Positions 26,221 through 34,240 of a stretch of DNA of 43,013 nucleotides are shown here, one piece after another (position 1 is the stretch's first letter; each line of letters opens with the position of its first letter). The DNA comes from Phyllobacteriaceae bacterium (GTDB lineage: Bacteria; Pseudomonadota; Alphaproteobacteria; Rhizobiales; Rhizobiaceae): positions 1 through 43,013 of the forward strand of contig JAHEGF010000002.1 in the NCBI GenBank assembly GCA_024645155.1, in the 5' to 3' direction. The translations under genes were made by a program, and so were the position numbers. Below the pieces are notes generated by a model. The model saw only the letters and a list, made by a program, of their open reading frames with translations, was not told where the DNA came from and did not search any database.

Positions 26221-27210
26221 ATGAGCAAGACGCGAAATCCCCGGACAACCAAAGGCCGCGGCCGTGTCTATGACAGTATCATCGACACGATCGGGGACAC
26301 TCCACTGGTGCGACTTGCCAAGTTCGAAAAGGCGCAGGGGTCGAAAGCGAAAATTCTTGCAAAGCTTGAATTCTTCAATCCGATTGCCTCGGTCAAGGAT
26401 CGTATCGGCGTATCCATGATCGAAAGCATGGAAGCGGCCGGCACGATCACACCCGGCAAGACGGTCCTGATCGAACCGACTTCCGGTAATACCGGAATTG
26501 CCCTGGCCTTTGTTGCAGCAGCAAAAGGTTACCGGCTGATATTGACCATGCCGGAGACCATGTCGATGGAACGCCGCAAGATGCTGGCGCTGTTTGGAGC
26601 CGAGTTGCATCTGACGGAGGGTGCAAAAGGCGTGAAAGGTGCAATCGCCAAGGCCGAGGAACTGCTTGCGGAAATCAAGGATTCGGTAATGCCGCAACAG
26701 TTTGAAAATCCGGCGAACCCCGAAATTCACCGCACTACCACTGCCGAAGAAATCTGGAACGATACCGGCGGCGATATTGACATTTTCATATCCGGGGTGG
26801 GCACCGGCGGCACGATTACCGGTGTTGGTCAGGTATTAAAGAGCCGGAAACCGGATCTGCACGTCGTGGCAGTTGAACCGGAAGACTCTCCGGTCCTATC
26901 GGGCGGGGAACCGGGACCGCACAAGATCCAGGGCATTGGTGCCGGTTTTGCCCCGGCGATTTTGGACCGTGAAATCTACGACGAGGTTGCCCAGGCATCC
27001 AACGAGGACAGCATCGTGACCGCGCGAGCTGTCGCGATGCTCGAAGGCTTGCCGGTCGGAATTTCATCGGGAGCGGCGCTGACGGTGGCAGCACGCGTTG
27101 GTGCGCGGGCGGAAAATGCGGGCAAAACCATTGTTGTCATCATTCCATCCTTTGCCGAGCGCTATCTGTCGTCGGCCCTTTTTGACGGTATTTCAGTAGT
27201 AGGGGTATGA
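26221..27210 (+). CDS. cysK: Cysteine synthase A (O-acetylserine sulfhydrylase)
   Basis: PLP enzyme that forms L-cysteine from O-acetylserine and sulfide. The PLP lysine is in PIASVKDRIG. SGNTG binds the substrate carboxylate, GTGGTITG binds the phosphate, and GISSGAA and the C-terminal ERYLSSALF are present. At 329 residues it is slightly longer than the 310-325 norm, owing to a basic N-terminal extension (KTRNPRTTKGRGR). GGAGAGG precedes the ATG. The 130-base upstream spacer shows a weak TTCGA-TCGAA dyad (26110-26124) but no clear regulatory element. Confidence 0.95.
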   Translation: MSKTRNPRTTKGRGRVYDSIIDTIGDTPLVRLAKFEKAQGSKAKILAKLEFFNPIASVKDRIGVSMIESMEAAGTITPGKTVLIEPTSGNTGIALAFVAAAKGYRLILTMPETMSMERRKMLALFGAELHLTEGAKGVKGAIAKAEELLAEIKDSVMPQQFENPANPEIHRTTTAEEIWNDTGGDIDIFISGVGTGGTITGVGQVLKSRKPDLHVVAVEPEDSPVLSGGEPGPHKIQGIGAGFAPAILDREIYDEVAQASNEDSIVTARAVAMLEGLPVGISSGAALTVAARVGARAENAGKTIVVIIPSFAERYLSSALFDGISVVGV

Positions 27211-27236
27211 GGCAGGCCGGCACCAGCGGGTAACAT

Positions 27237-27258
27237 GCTCCGGATGCGTATCCGGAGC
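27237..27258. terminator. Bidirectional terminator hairpin between cysK and the TRAP operon
   Basis: GCTCCGGAT and ATCCGGAGC form a perfect 9-bp stem around the tetraloop GCGT. It sits in the 50-base gap between two convergent genes and can end transcripts from either side. No strong U-run follows, so it may act mainly as a 3'-end stabiliser. Confidence 0.6.
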
Positions 27259-27260
27259 GG

Positions 27261-28643
27261 TTAGCCGAAGACCAGCCGCGGCAGCCACAACACGATGCCG
27301 GGGAAAGCGATAAGGACACCGACCGTAATGACGTCGGCTACGAAGAACGGCGAAGCGCCGCGAAATACATCCTGAACCGAAATATCGTCGCGCACGCCGG
27401 CGACGACAAAACAGTTGAGACCGATCGGCGGCGTGATGAGGCACAACTCGGCCATTTTCACTACGATGATGCCGAACCAGATGGCGCACTCGGCACCGGA
27501 CATGCCGAGTGCCGAATCTGCAGCAGAGATGCCTTCACCACCATTCAATGCAATTACGGCGGGAAAAGTTACCGGCAATGTCAATATCAACATGCCGATG
27601 GCATCCATGAACATGCCGAGAATGACATAAGCACCGAGGATGCATAGCAATGTCAGCATTGGGGGTTGCTCGAGAGTCGTCAGCCAGGCTGCAAATGTTC
27701 CTGGAAGGTCTGCAAATCCGAGATAACGCACATATATCAGCACACCCCAGATCATGGTGAAAATCATTGTTGTGAGCTTGGCCGTTTCCATCAGCGCTCC
27801 GCCGAGGTTCTTCCAGCGCATGCCGTGCCAAAGCGCCAGCATAAGCACAATGAAGGCGCCAAGAGCACCGGCCTCGGTCGGCGTGCCCCAACCGAAATAG
27901 ATGCAGTAAATGATGATTGCGACGACAGCGAAGATGGGAAGTGCGCCGGGAATGCTCTCGAACCGTTGCTTCCAGGTGAAGCCTGAAATCGGGGGACCGA
28001 GGTCCTTTCGCCATTTCGCCAGACCGATGATCAAAACCGCGTAAATTACCGCTGAAACCAGTCCTGGCAGAAAACCAGCCATCAACAGCTGGCCGACGCT
28101 GGCTTCGACGATGATGGCATAAATTACAAGAATGGCAGATGGCGGGATGAGTGATGCGAGTGTTCCGCCGGCAGCGACGACGCCGGCGGCAAACCGCTTG
28201 TCGTATCCAAGTGCCAGCATTTCCGGGATCGCGATACGCGCAAACACTGCCGATGTTGCTACAGAAGCGCCCGACACCGCGGCAAAACCGGCAGTCGCAA
28301 ACACCGTTGCGACGCCGAGGCCGCCCGGCAGCCAGCCGACCCACCGTTTAGCCGCCTCAAACAGCGCCTTTGTCAATCCGGCATAGTAGGCAAGATATCC
28401 GATCAGGATAAATGTCGGAATTAGTGCCAGCACGTGCGTGGAGGTTTTGGAATGGGGAATTTGGCCGGAAATCTTAATGGCTGTCACGAATCCGCGTGCA
28501 AAGCCCTGGTTCTTGTCGATCGAGAAGATGATGAACAAGCCGATAAAACCGATAAGTGCGGTGGCAAATGCGACGCGGACACCGATCAGAACAAGGACAA
28601 TCAATACGCCGGCAAGAAGGATGGAGACCTCAATGGTGGTCAT
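27261..28643 (-). CDS. TRAP transporter large permease (DctM family)
   Basis: 460-residue multi-helix ion-coupled permease, the transport channel of a TRAP importer. Family features include a GASVATSAVFARIAIPEM segment, SLIPPSAILVIYAIIVEASVGQL, WGTPTEAGALGAF and LITPPIGLNCFVVAGV. About a dozen helices cover the protein. The start overlaps the small permease stop by 4 bases. It is the last gene of a three-gene dctP-dctQ-dctM operon. The substrate is some carboxylate; it is not readable from the sequence. Confidence 0.93.
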   Translation of the reverse strand: MTTIEVSILLAGVLIVLVLIGVRVAFATALIGFIGLFIIFSIDKNQGFARGFVTAIKISGQIPHSKTSTHVLALIPTFILIGYLAYYAGLTKALFEAAKRWVGWLPGGLGVATVFATAGFAAVSGASVATSAVFARIAIPEMLALGYDKRFAAGVVAAGGTLASLIPPSAILVIYAIIVEASVGQLLMAGFLPGLVSAVIYAVLIIGLAKWRKDLGPPISGFTWKQRFESIPGALPIFAVVAIIIYCIYFGWGTPTEAGALGAFIVLMLALWHGMRWKNLGGALMETAKLTTMIFTMIWGVLIYVRYLGFADLPGTFAAWLTTLEQPPMLTLLCILGAYVILGMFMDAIGMLILTLPVTFPAVIALNGGEGISAADSALGMSGAECAIWFGIIVVKMAELCLITPPIGLNCFVVAGVRDDISVQDVFRGASPFFVADVITVGVLIAFPGIVLWLPRLVFG

Positions 28644-29260
28644 CCGCGAGTCTCCTCGAAGCCGGATACGGTTTCGGCCTCATGGGCCGCCTGGGTTGCG
28701 GGATCCTCGATCAGAGGCACGGCCACCGGCGTGTCGTCTCCGCCCCGGATTGCAATGGCGTAGGCCCAGGCTTGCAGGAGCAGGCGCAGCAGCATCAGGG
28801 ACAGCGCAATCGGGACGGCGATTTTTACCGGCCAGGTTGGCAGGCGGATATCACCGGTGGAATCGCCGATATTGAACGCCCGCATTGCATGATCCAAGGA
28901 TCCGTAAATCAGTGCTGCGGTAATCGCAATCATCAGAATGACGCTGGCAAATTCGGCAATCCACAGCGGCCGGCCCTTCAATTTGCCGATCAGGATGTCC
29001 ATGCGGATATGGCCACCAAGTCTCTGGCAATAGGCGAGTCCGAGAAATGCCATCAGCGGCACTGCCGTTATCATCCAGTCGATAAATCCTGGTATGGGCC
29101 AATTAAACAGCTTGCGGCCGAGAATATTGGCAACCGACAAAAGCATGACCACGAGGATGACGATACCCGCTGCAAGATTGAGCCAGCTTTCAAAGCGGAA
29201 CATGAACCTGTCGGCTTGGCTGACAGCAGTATCGTTTTCACGAACATTTCCAGAAGACAT
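28640..29260 (-). CDS. TRAP transporter small permease (DctQ family)
   Basis: 206 residues with the four-helix DctQ pattern: about 30-52, 65-83, 105-127 and 150-170. The second helix follows WPIPGFIDWMI, and GGHIRMDILIGKLKGRP sits in the loop after helix 2, as is usual. It forms the membrane complex with the large permease. Cotranscribed with the binding-protein gene, from which a strong hairpin separates it. Confidence 0.9.
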   Translation of the reverse strand: MSSGNVRENDTAVSQADRFMFRFESWLNLAAGIVILVVMLLSVANILGRKLFNWPIPGFIDWMITAVPLMAFLGLAYCQRLGGHIRMDILIGKLKGRPLWIAEFASVILMIAITAALIYGSLDHAMRAFNIGDSTGDIRLPTWPVKIAVPIALSLMLLRLLLQAWAYAIAIRGGDDTPVAVPLIEDPATQAAHEAETVSGFEETRG

Positions 29261-29280
29261 GTGACCGTTTCTCCGTTAAT

Positions 29281-29311
29281 GCGCCGCGGCGTCAACAAAA
29301 CGCCGCGGCGC
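29281..29311 (-). other. GC-rich 12-bp intercistronic hairpin between dctP and dctQ genes
   Basis: GCGCCGCGGCGT (29281-29292) and ACGCCGCGGCGC (29300-29311) are perfect complements around a 7-base loop. On the transcribed strand it follows the binding-protein stop and has no U-run. Such hairpins typically protect the 3' end of binding-protein mRNA and lower permease expression; that role is inferred here. Confidence 0.65.
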
Positions 29312-29322
29312 CATGAAGCCGG

Positions 29323-30342
29323 CTACATGCCTTTGGTTTCGCCAATTGTCTTGATTACGAAATCATAGAGTTCGCGGGCCGGAAGTCCGGCTTCGGTATT
29401 GGCCTTGATCCAATCGTCGCGAACCGGACCAGCGGCGGCTTCGCGCATTTTGGCCACTTCGTCATCGGGCAGGGTGATCTTTTCGATGCCTTTTTCCGCC
29501 ATTAGCGGATCCCATTTGTCATACACTGCCTGATAGGCTGTGTAATATGCTTCCATCGCTTCCGGTATCGAGGACAGCAATGCTTCACGGTCGCCATCAG
29601 AAAGGGATGCGAGCGCATCAGTATTGGCAACCACCGGGCAGTTGACCGAGCCCGGATCGAGATTTGTCGTCCACCATTTCGCGATGTCGGTGGTGCGGAA
29701 CGACATATGTGCGTGCGGCGCAAAAGCGACCGCGTCAACGACACCGGATTCCAGCGCGTTGTAGGCTTCTGACGATGTCACCGAAGTTGGTACGGCACCA
29801 ACCTTTTCGAAAGCGTTGCCCATGCCGCCGGTGGCGCGAACCCTCATGCCCTTGAAATCTTCAACCGACTTTGGAGGATTGCCAACGCCAGCCAGATTAT
29901 ACTGTGGAAGAGGGGACGCCATGACGATCGTGGCATTCCAGCGGGACAGGTCCTTTACGGCCTCGGGATGCCTGTAAAGCGCTTCATCGAGCGCGCCCTC
30001 CTGACGCAATGTGTTGACGCCGATAAACGGTAGATCGAGCACCATCAATGTCGGGTTCTTGTCGGGATGATAGGCAGCACAAAATTGCGCCATCTCGAAT
30101 GCACCTATGGATATGCCGTCGAGATTTTCAGTGTTTTTCGACAGGCCGCCATAGGAAATGTTGAGTGTGAATTCGCCATTGGTCTTGGCCGAGACAAGAT
30201 CTGCCAACTTGTGGATATGCTCGGTAAATGCCCGGCGTTTTCCCCAGACCGATACGTTCCACTCGGTCGCGGCAAGTGCATCGCCAGCAATTATCGAAAA
30301 AGCGATTGCAGGGAAAACTGCAAGTTTCAGTGATGTTTTCAT
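29323..30342 (-). CDS. TRAP transporter substrate-binding protein (DctP family)
   Basis: 339-residue periplasmic protein. A signal peptide covers residues 1-24 (KLAVFPAIAFSIIAGDALA). The TRAP binding-protein core follows, with GMRVRATGGMGNAFEKVGAVPTSVTSSEAYNALESGVVDA arranged around the conserved arginine that binds the substrate carboxylate. The start at 30342 follows GGGAG; an upstream ATG at 30363 gives seven implausible extra residues. It heads the TRAP operon. The ligand is unknown; a hydroxyproline or organic acid is possible given neighbouring catabolic genes. Confidence 0.92.
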   Translation of the reverse strand: MKTSLKLAVFPAIAFSIIAGDALAATEWNVSVWGKRRAFTEHIHKLADLVSAKTNGEFTLNISYGGLSKNTENLDGISIGAFEMAQFCAAYHPDKNPTLMVLDLPFIGVNTLRQEGALDEALYRHPEAVKDLSRWNATIVMASPLPQYNLAGVGNPPKSVEDFKGMRVRATGGMGNAFEKVGAVPTSVTSSEAYNALESGVVDAVAFAPHAHMSFRTTDIAKWWTTNLDPGSVNCPVVANTDALASLSDGDREALLSSIPEAMEAYYTAYQAVYDKWDPLMAEKGIEKITLPDDEVAKMREAAAGPVRDDWIKANTEAGLPARELYDFVIKTIGETKGM

Positions 30343-30419
30343 TGTTGTTTTCTCCCAAAACATTCTTGTTGTGGGGGAATGCTAGCAACTGGTTGGAAAT
30401 GCGCAACCCATTCAATGGG

Positions 30420-30569
30420 TCAATTGGATATTGGCTGGTCGGCTTGCGGATTCCGTTGCGCGCAGGCGGGGCCGGGGCCACGCATGTAGTGGCATTCAGG
30501 ATGATACCGGCCGAAAGATAACCGGCGTAGTGTGCGGGCACAAAGGCGCATTGCGCGCGAAAAATACAT
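30420..30569 (-). CDS. Possible 49-residue basic small protein ending in a YMRGPGP motif
   Basis: The 331-base space between the TRAP binding-protein gene and mbfA holds an ORF that starts at the ATG at 30569, 6 bases after a GGAG site. It runs RAMRLCARTLRRLSFGRYHPE, then CHYMRGPGP and a polar tail. The N-terminal half is an amphipathic basic helix. I half-recall short alphaproteobacterial proteins with a YMRGPGP ending but cannot name a family. It lies 104 bases downstream of mbfA. The rest of the space shows only the 5' leader of the TRAP operon. Confidence 0.35.
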   Translation of the reverse strand: MYFSRAMRLCARTLRRLSFGRYHPECHYMRGPGPACAQRNPQADQPISN

Positions 30570-30673
30570 TGCCATCTCCACGGGAACCGTCGCGAGACCG
30601 ACGATTGGCGCGATCATAACTGCGATCGGTGAAGAAATGACTAAATCGGATGGACTGATTGCGTTGATATTGG

Positions 30674-31657
30674 TCAGGCATTGCCAATCAGCATTCCGGC
30701 GGCAAACACCAGTGAGCCACCCAGCACCACCTGGAAAATCGCCCGGCTCCAGGGTGTTTCCATATAACGGTTCTGGATCCAGACGATGGCCCACAGTTCA
30801 ATGAAAACGACAACGAATGCGATGACAGTCGCAGTCCAAAAGTCGGGGATCAGGTAGGGGAGGGCGTGACCGAGACCTCCTACAGTGGTCATGATACCGG
30901 TCGCCAGACCGCGCTTTATGGGTGAACCCCTGCCCGATATCACACCGTCATCAGATGCAACTTCCGTAAATCCCATCGAAATTCCCGCGCCGATTGATGC
31001 CGCCAGACCGACGAGAAATGTTGTCCACGTATTATGCGTTGCAAAGGCGGTGGCGAAGATCGGTGCGAGTGTCGAAACGGATCCATCCATCAGCCCTGCC
31101 AGTCCGGGCTGGACATAGGTCAGGATAAATTGCTTGCGCTCGGTTTCCTCTTCTTCTTCGCGCACGTCCTCGGGCGTATGCCTGGCTTCAAGATCGAGAG
31201 CCTTTTTTTCGTGGCCACTTTCGGCAATCGCCAGTTCGCCGAGCAGCTTGCGGGTGTCGGCATCGTGTGAACGCTGTGCGGCGGCAACATAGAAACGGTG
31301 CGCCTGCCGCTCCATCTCGGCGGCCTGGGCCCGGGCCTTTTCAATACCCAACGGACGCACCAGCCAATCGGGCTTCCGTTCGTAGTATCCGCGGACATGT
31401 TCACGGCGGATCAACGGAATGTGGTCGCCAAAGCGTTTCTTGTGCAAATCAATCAGGATCGCACGGTGGTGTGTTTCCTCCTTGGCCATGTCCTCGAATA
31501 TTTTTGCAGATTGCGGAAACTCGTCGCGCAGCCCGTCGGCATAGGCAAGATAAATCCGGGAATCATCCTCTTCCGCCGATATGGCCAGCGCGAGGATCTC
31601 CTGTTCGGAAAGCGAGTCAAAGGACCGGCGTCCGCCGTTGAAGAAGCGGCTAATCAA
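30674..31657 (-). CDS. mbfA: MbfA-like ferritin-VIT1 fusion, iron exporter
   Basis: 327 residues. The N-terminal rubrerythrin/ferritin-like di-iron domain has AISAEEDDSRIYLAY (E29, E30), KEETHHR (60-65) and later LAIAESGHEKKAL as ligand segments. After a charged linker rich in glutamate (about 170-182), the VIT1/CCC1-type membrane domain has about five helices and the segments GLMDGSVSTLAPIF and GAGISMGFTEV. This architecture is that of MbfA, which exports iron and protects against iron and peroxide stress. The start is TTG with GGGGAGA 8 bases upstream; no ATG suits. No clear Irr/ICE box was seen upstream. Confidence 0.87.
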   Translation of the reverse strand: MISRFFNGGRRSFDSLSEQEILALAISAEEDDSRIYLAYADGLRDEFPQSAKIFEDMAKEETHHRAILIDLHKKRFGDHIPLIRREHVRGYYERKPDWLVRPLGIEKARAQAAEMERQAHRFYVAAAQRSHDADTRKLLGELAIAESGHEKKALDLEARHTPEDVREEEEETERKQFILTYVQPGLAGLMDGSVSTLAPIFATAFATHNTWTTFLVGLAASIGAGISMGFTEVASDDGVISGRGSPIKRGLATGIMTTVGGLGHALPYLIPDFWTATVIAFVVVFIELWAIVWIQNRYMETPWSRAIFQVVLGGSLVFAAGMLIGNA

Positions 31658-31825
31658 ATTGCGTCTCCCCGCGTATGTTCATTCGAGCATGGTCGGTGCA
31701 CAGCTAGGCATTCACTTCGCCCGGGTCAATGCCCGGTATTTTCGCTACTTCACATAGCTCACACAATTATGCGAAACCATTGCGCCGTGAAAATTGCTGC
31801 ACCATGTTGAGAAAATAACGGCAGA

Positions 31826-32638
31826 ATGAAAGTTATGGACCTACCAGATACCATATTTGACCGAATGGGGCGATGGATGGCTGACCGGCTGGAGGCCGAA
31901 TCCTCCGGTTACGAACCCTATACGCCGTCAGACCCCGATACGTTACGGCGGACGCTGGAACCCGGCGACATTTTGCTGGTTGAGGGCAACCAGCGCATAT
32001 CCGCAGTTATCAAATACCTCACCCAATCGACGTGGAGCCATGCAGCGCTATATGTGGGCGATGCCCTGCCGATACCCGAGGACGGATCGGACCAGCCGCG
32101 GCTTATCGAAGTCAATCTCGGCCAGGGTTGCATCGCTGTCCCGCTGACGAAATACCGTACCTACAATACACGTATCTGCCGGGCGAGCGGGCTGACACCT
32201 GAAGACCGGGAAACGGTCGTCAGTTTCATGGTTGACAAGATCGGACTGAAATACGACCTAAAAAATATCATTGATCTGCTGCGGTACTTTTTCCCGACGC
32301 CCCCTGTGCCGGTGCGCTGGCGACGGCGAATGATAGCATTTGGCTCCGGCGAACCGACGCGAGCAATTTGTTCGTCCCTGATAGCCCAGGCCTATCAGCA
32401 GGTTCGCTACCCGATATTGCCGGAAGTCACGCGTGCGCCTGGCCGTATGACGGCGCAGTCACGGTATTCGCGGCATGAGATCCTCGCGATCCGTCACCAT
32501 TCGCTGTTCACGCCTCGAGATTTTGACCTGTCGCCGTTTTTCCAGATCGTAAAACCGACACTTGCCTATGGTTTTGACTACAAGCAGCTGACCTGGAAGG
32601 CATGGGACAAGGACGATACTGACCTGCGGACTGGATAG
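31826..32638 (+). CDS. YiiX/YebB-like permuted papain-fold cysteine peptidase
   Basis: 270 residues. The N-terminal LEPGDILLVEGN, then H72 in TWSHAALYVG, E95 in RLIEVNL, and C182 in RAICSSLIAQAY give the circularly permuted NlpC/P60 triad order (His before Cys) seen in YiiX and related amidases. No signal peptide is present, so a cytoplasmic or membrane-surface role is possible. Substrate unknown; lipid or peptide amides are the usual guesses. It is divergent from mbfA (168-base gap) and converges on the desaturase gene 23 bases away. ATGs at 31826 and 31835 are both possible starts. Confidence 0.78.
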   Translation: MKVMDLPDTIFDRMGRWMADRLEAESSGYEPYTPSDPDTLRRTLEPGDILLVEGNQRISAVIKYLTQSTWSHAALYVGDALPIPEDGSDQPRLIEVNLGQGCIAVPLTKYRTYNTRICRASGLTPEDRETVVSFMVDKIGLKYDLKNIIDLLRYFFPTPPVPVRWRRRMIAFGSGEPTRAICSSLIAQAYQQVRYPILPEVTRAPGRMTAQSRYSRHEILAIRHHSLFTPRDFDLSPFFQIVKPTLAYGFDYKQLTWKAWDKDDTDLRTG

Positions 32639-32661
32639 CCGCACGTGGATTCACGGGTAAA

Positions 32662-33753
32662 TCAAGCGGCAACGTGAGACCCTGTTCGGCGTCCCAATTC
32701 ACGAAACGAGATCAGTCGTCTGGAGCTTTCATCCCATAGTGCCAGCGGAATGCACTTCAAACTCTGCCAGAAGGTCAGCCGGCCGATATCCTTGAGTTCC
32801 GGATAGTCGCGAATTATTCTCGGCAACCGGTGGAACGGAACATTGCTCGACAGGTGATGGACATGATGGATGCCGATATAGCCTGTCATCCACATTAACG
32901 GCTTGGGCAGGTCATAATAGGAACTGCCGTAAAGCGCCGACACCTCGCGCTTCCAGTCCTGTGCCCGGTCCCAGTGGGTTGGGTCGAACTGGTGTTGAAC
33001 ATAAAAAAACCAGACGCCAAGAGAGGCGCCTATCACGACTATCGGCAATTGCGTGAGAATGAAATCGTGCAATCCAACGAGGTAGATCATCAGGCCGTAT
33101 ACGGCGACTATTCCCAGATTGGTTGCAAGGATCCCGATCCACGCTGTGCGGCCTTTTTTCCAAGCGCCATAAGGCATGCGATGGCGGACGATAAACAAAT
33201 AGGCTGGCCCGATGATGAACAGTACCACAGGGTGCCGGTAAAGCCGGTATTTGAGCTGCTCAAATGGAGACAGTTCGAGATACTCCTCGACGGTTAGCGT
33301 ATCGATGTCGCCAAATCCACGCTTGTCTAGATTCCCTGAACTTGCATGATGCAGCGCATGTGAATGGCGCCAGTAGTCATAAGGTGTGAGCGTAAAGACA
33401 CCCATGACGCGTCCGACCCAGTCATTCGTCGCACGTGAGGAAAACAAAGCGTAGTGCCCGCAATCATGTTGGATAATAAACAGCCGCAGCATGAAGCCTG
33501 CCGCTGGAATTGCAGCGATCACTGCGAGCAGAAAGCTGATCTGCAATGCCGCCCAAACGATAAACCAAGAAACAAGATAGGGAATTACCGAGATCGCTGT
33601 TTCGAAGACAGCGCGCCGGTTATCTGGACGCTTGTAAGGTGCCAGTCTTGCGACCCACGCCTTTTCTGTGACGCCGGTCACCATGTTTTGCTCTGCAAAG
33701 GTAGCCCCACCCGCTTTGGTGCCGCGCATCCCGGCACATGATTCTGTGATCAT
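32662..33753 (-). CDS. Membrane fatty acid desaturase (delta-12/omega-3-like)
   Basis: 363 residues. The three histidine boxes of the non-haem di-iron desaturases are present: HDCGH (96-100), HSHALHH (130-136) and HHVHH (about 297). Helices flank them at roughly 55-90, 170-190 and 205-240. HSHALHH and the C-terminal HVHHLSSNVPFHRLP are typical of acyl-lipid desaturases. Starts at 33753, 33729 and 33684 are in frame and none has a good ribosome site, so the first is kept. The gene is divergent from a DEAD-box helicase, and its leader holds a hairpin 19 bases before the ATG. Confidence 0.9.
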   Translation of the reverse strand: MITESCAGMRGTKAGGATFAEQNMVTGVTEKAWVARLAPYKRPDNRRAVFETAISVIPYLVSWFIVWAALQISFLLAVIAAIPAAGFMLRLFIIQHDCGHYALFSSRATNDWVGRVMGVFTLTPYDYWRHSHALHHASSGNLDKRGFGDIDTLTVEEYLELSPFEQLKYRLYRHPVVLFIIGPAYLFIVRHRMPYGAWKKGRTAWIGILATNLGIVAVYGLMIYLVGLHDFILTQLPIVVIGASLGVWFFYVQHQFDPTHWDRAQDWKREVSALYGSSYYDLPKPLMWMTGYIGIHHVHHLSSNVPFHRLPRIIRDYPELKDIGRLTFWQSLKCIPLALWDESSRRLISFRELGRRTGSHVAA

Positions 33754-33771
33754 GTATCAGCGAAACAACGC

Positions 33772-33798
33772 GCCGGGAACCGCCCGGCACCATTTTTT
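33772..33798. promoter_or_regulatory. GC stem-loop with T-run in the desaturase leader
   Basis: GCCGGG (33772-33777) pairs with CCCGGC (33783-33788) around a 5-base loop; TTTTTT follows at 33793-33798 on the plus strand. No plus-strand gene precedes it, so a terminator reading has no obvious transcript. Read on the minus strand it lies 19 bases before the desaturase ATG and could be a leader hairpin. Confidence 0.4.
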
Positions 33799-33835
33799 AT
33801 CAAAAAAGCATGCGACAAATTTTCCGGCGGCGGGT

Positions 33836-33852
33836 GCGGTTTCCGAAACCGC
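33836..33852. promoter_or_regulatory. 17-bp perfect palindrome, candidate operator
   Basis: GCGGTTTCCGAAACCGC consists of two perfect 8-bp arms around one central base. It lies 83 bases upstream of the desaturase ATG and about 390 bases upstream of the helicase start. A TetR- or LacI-type dimer would fit such a site. No regulator gene is adjacent. Confidence 0.45.
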
Positions 33853-34240
33853 AAATGCTGCACTGCAACAAGAATGACTTGACTTGTCGATGGTAAAAGA
33901 CCATATGCACAGCGTACGTCATTTGGCTGCCGCGTGAGCAGCCCGCACCCGAACAATCCGCACATGCTCAAATGCATTGCGCCAAACGGTGCAGGAGACG
34001 GTACGCCTGCGCGGCATTGAGAACAATGACCGGCAGTTATTTCCAAGTTCCCATTTCACGCGGGGTTCTGACGGCCAGCCGGCCCCAACGGACAATCCGG
34101 TCCGGGGCGAGTATTTGGCCGCAACCTCAAGACGTCAGGCATCCGCCGGCCGAACAGGTCAGGTGGTGGCCAGGCGTATGTCTACACAGCCCGGGCAGCA
34201 TGATGTTGCTCGCTGCACAAATAATGAAAGCATATACATT

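Larger units (their letters stand above)
33754..34240. other. 487-base divergent intergenic region without a supported gene
   Basis: No convincing ORF lies here; short open frames lack coding character. It holds a GC stem with a nearby T-run (33772-33798), a 17-bp palindrome (33836-33852), and a TTGACT hexamer at 33879 that could be a -35 element for the helicase. That would leave a helicase leader of about 300 bases, as is common for cold-induced RNA helicases. The leader role is inferred. Confidence 0.5.
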
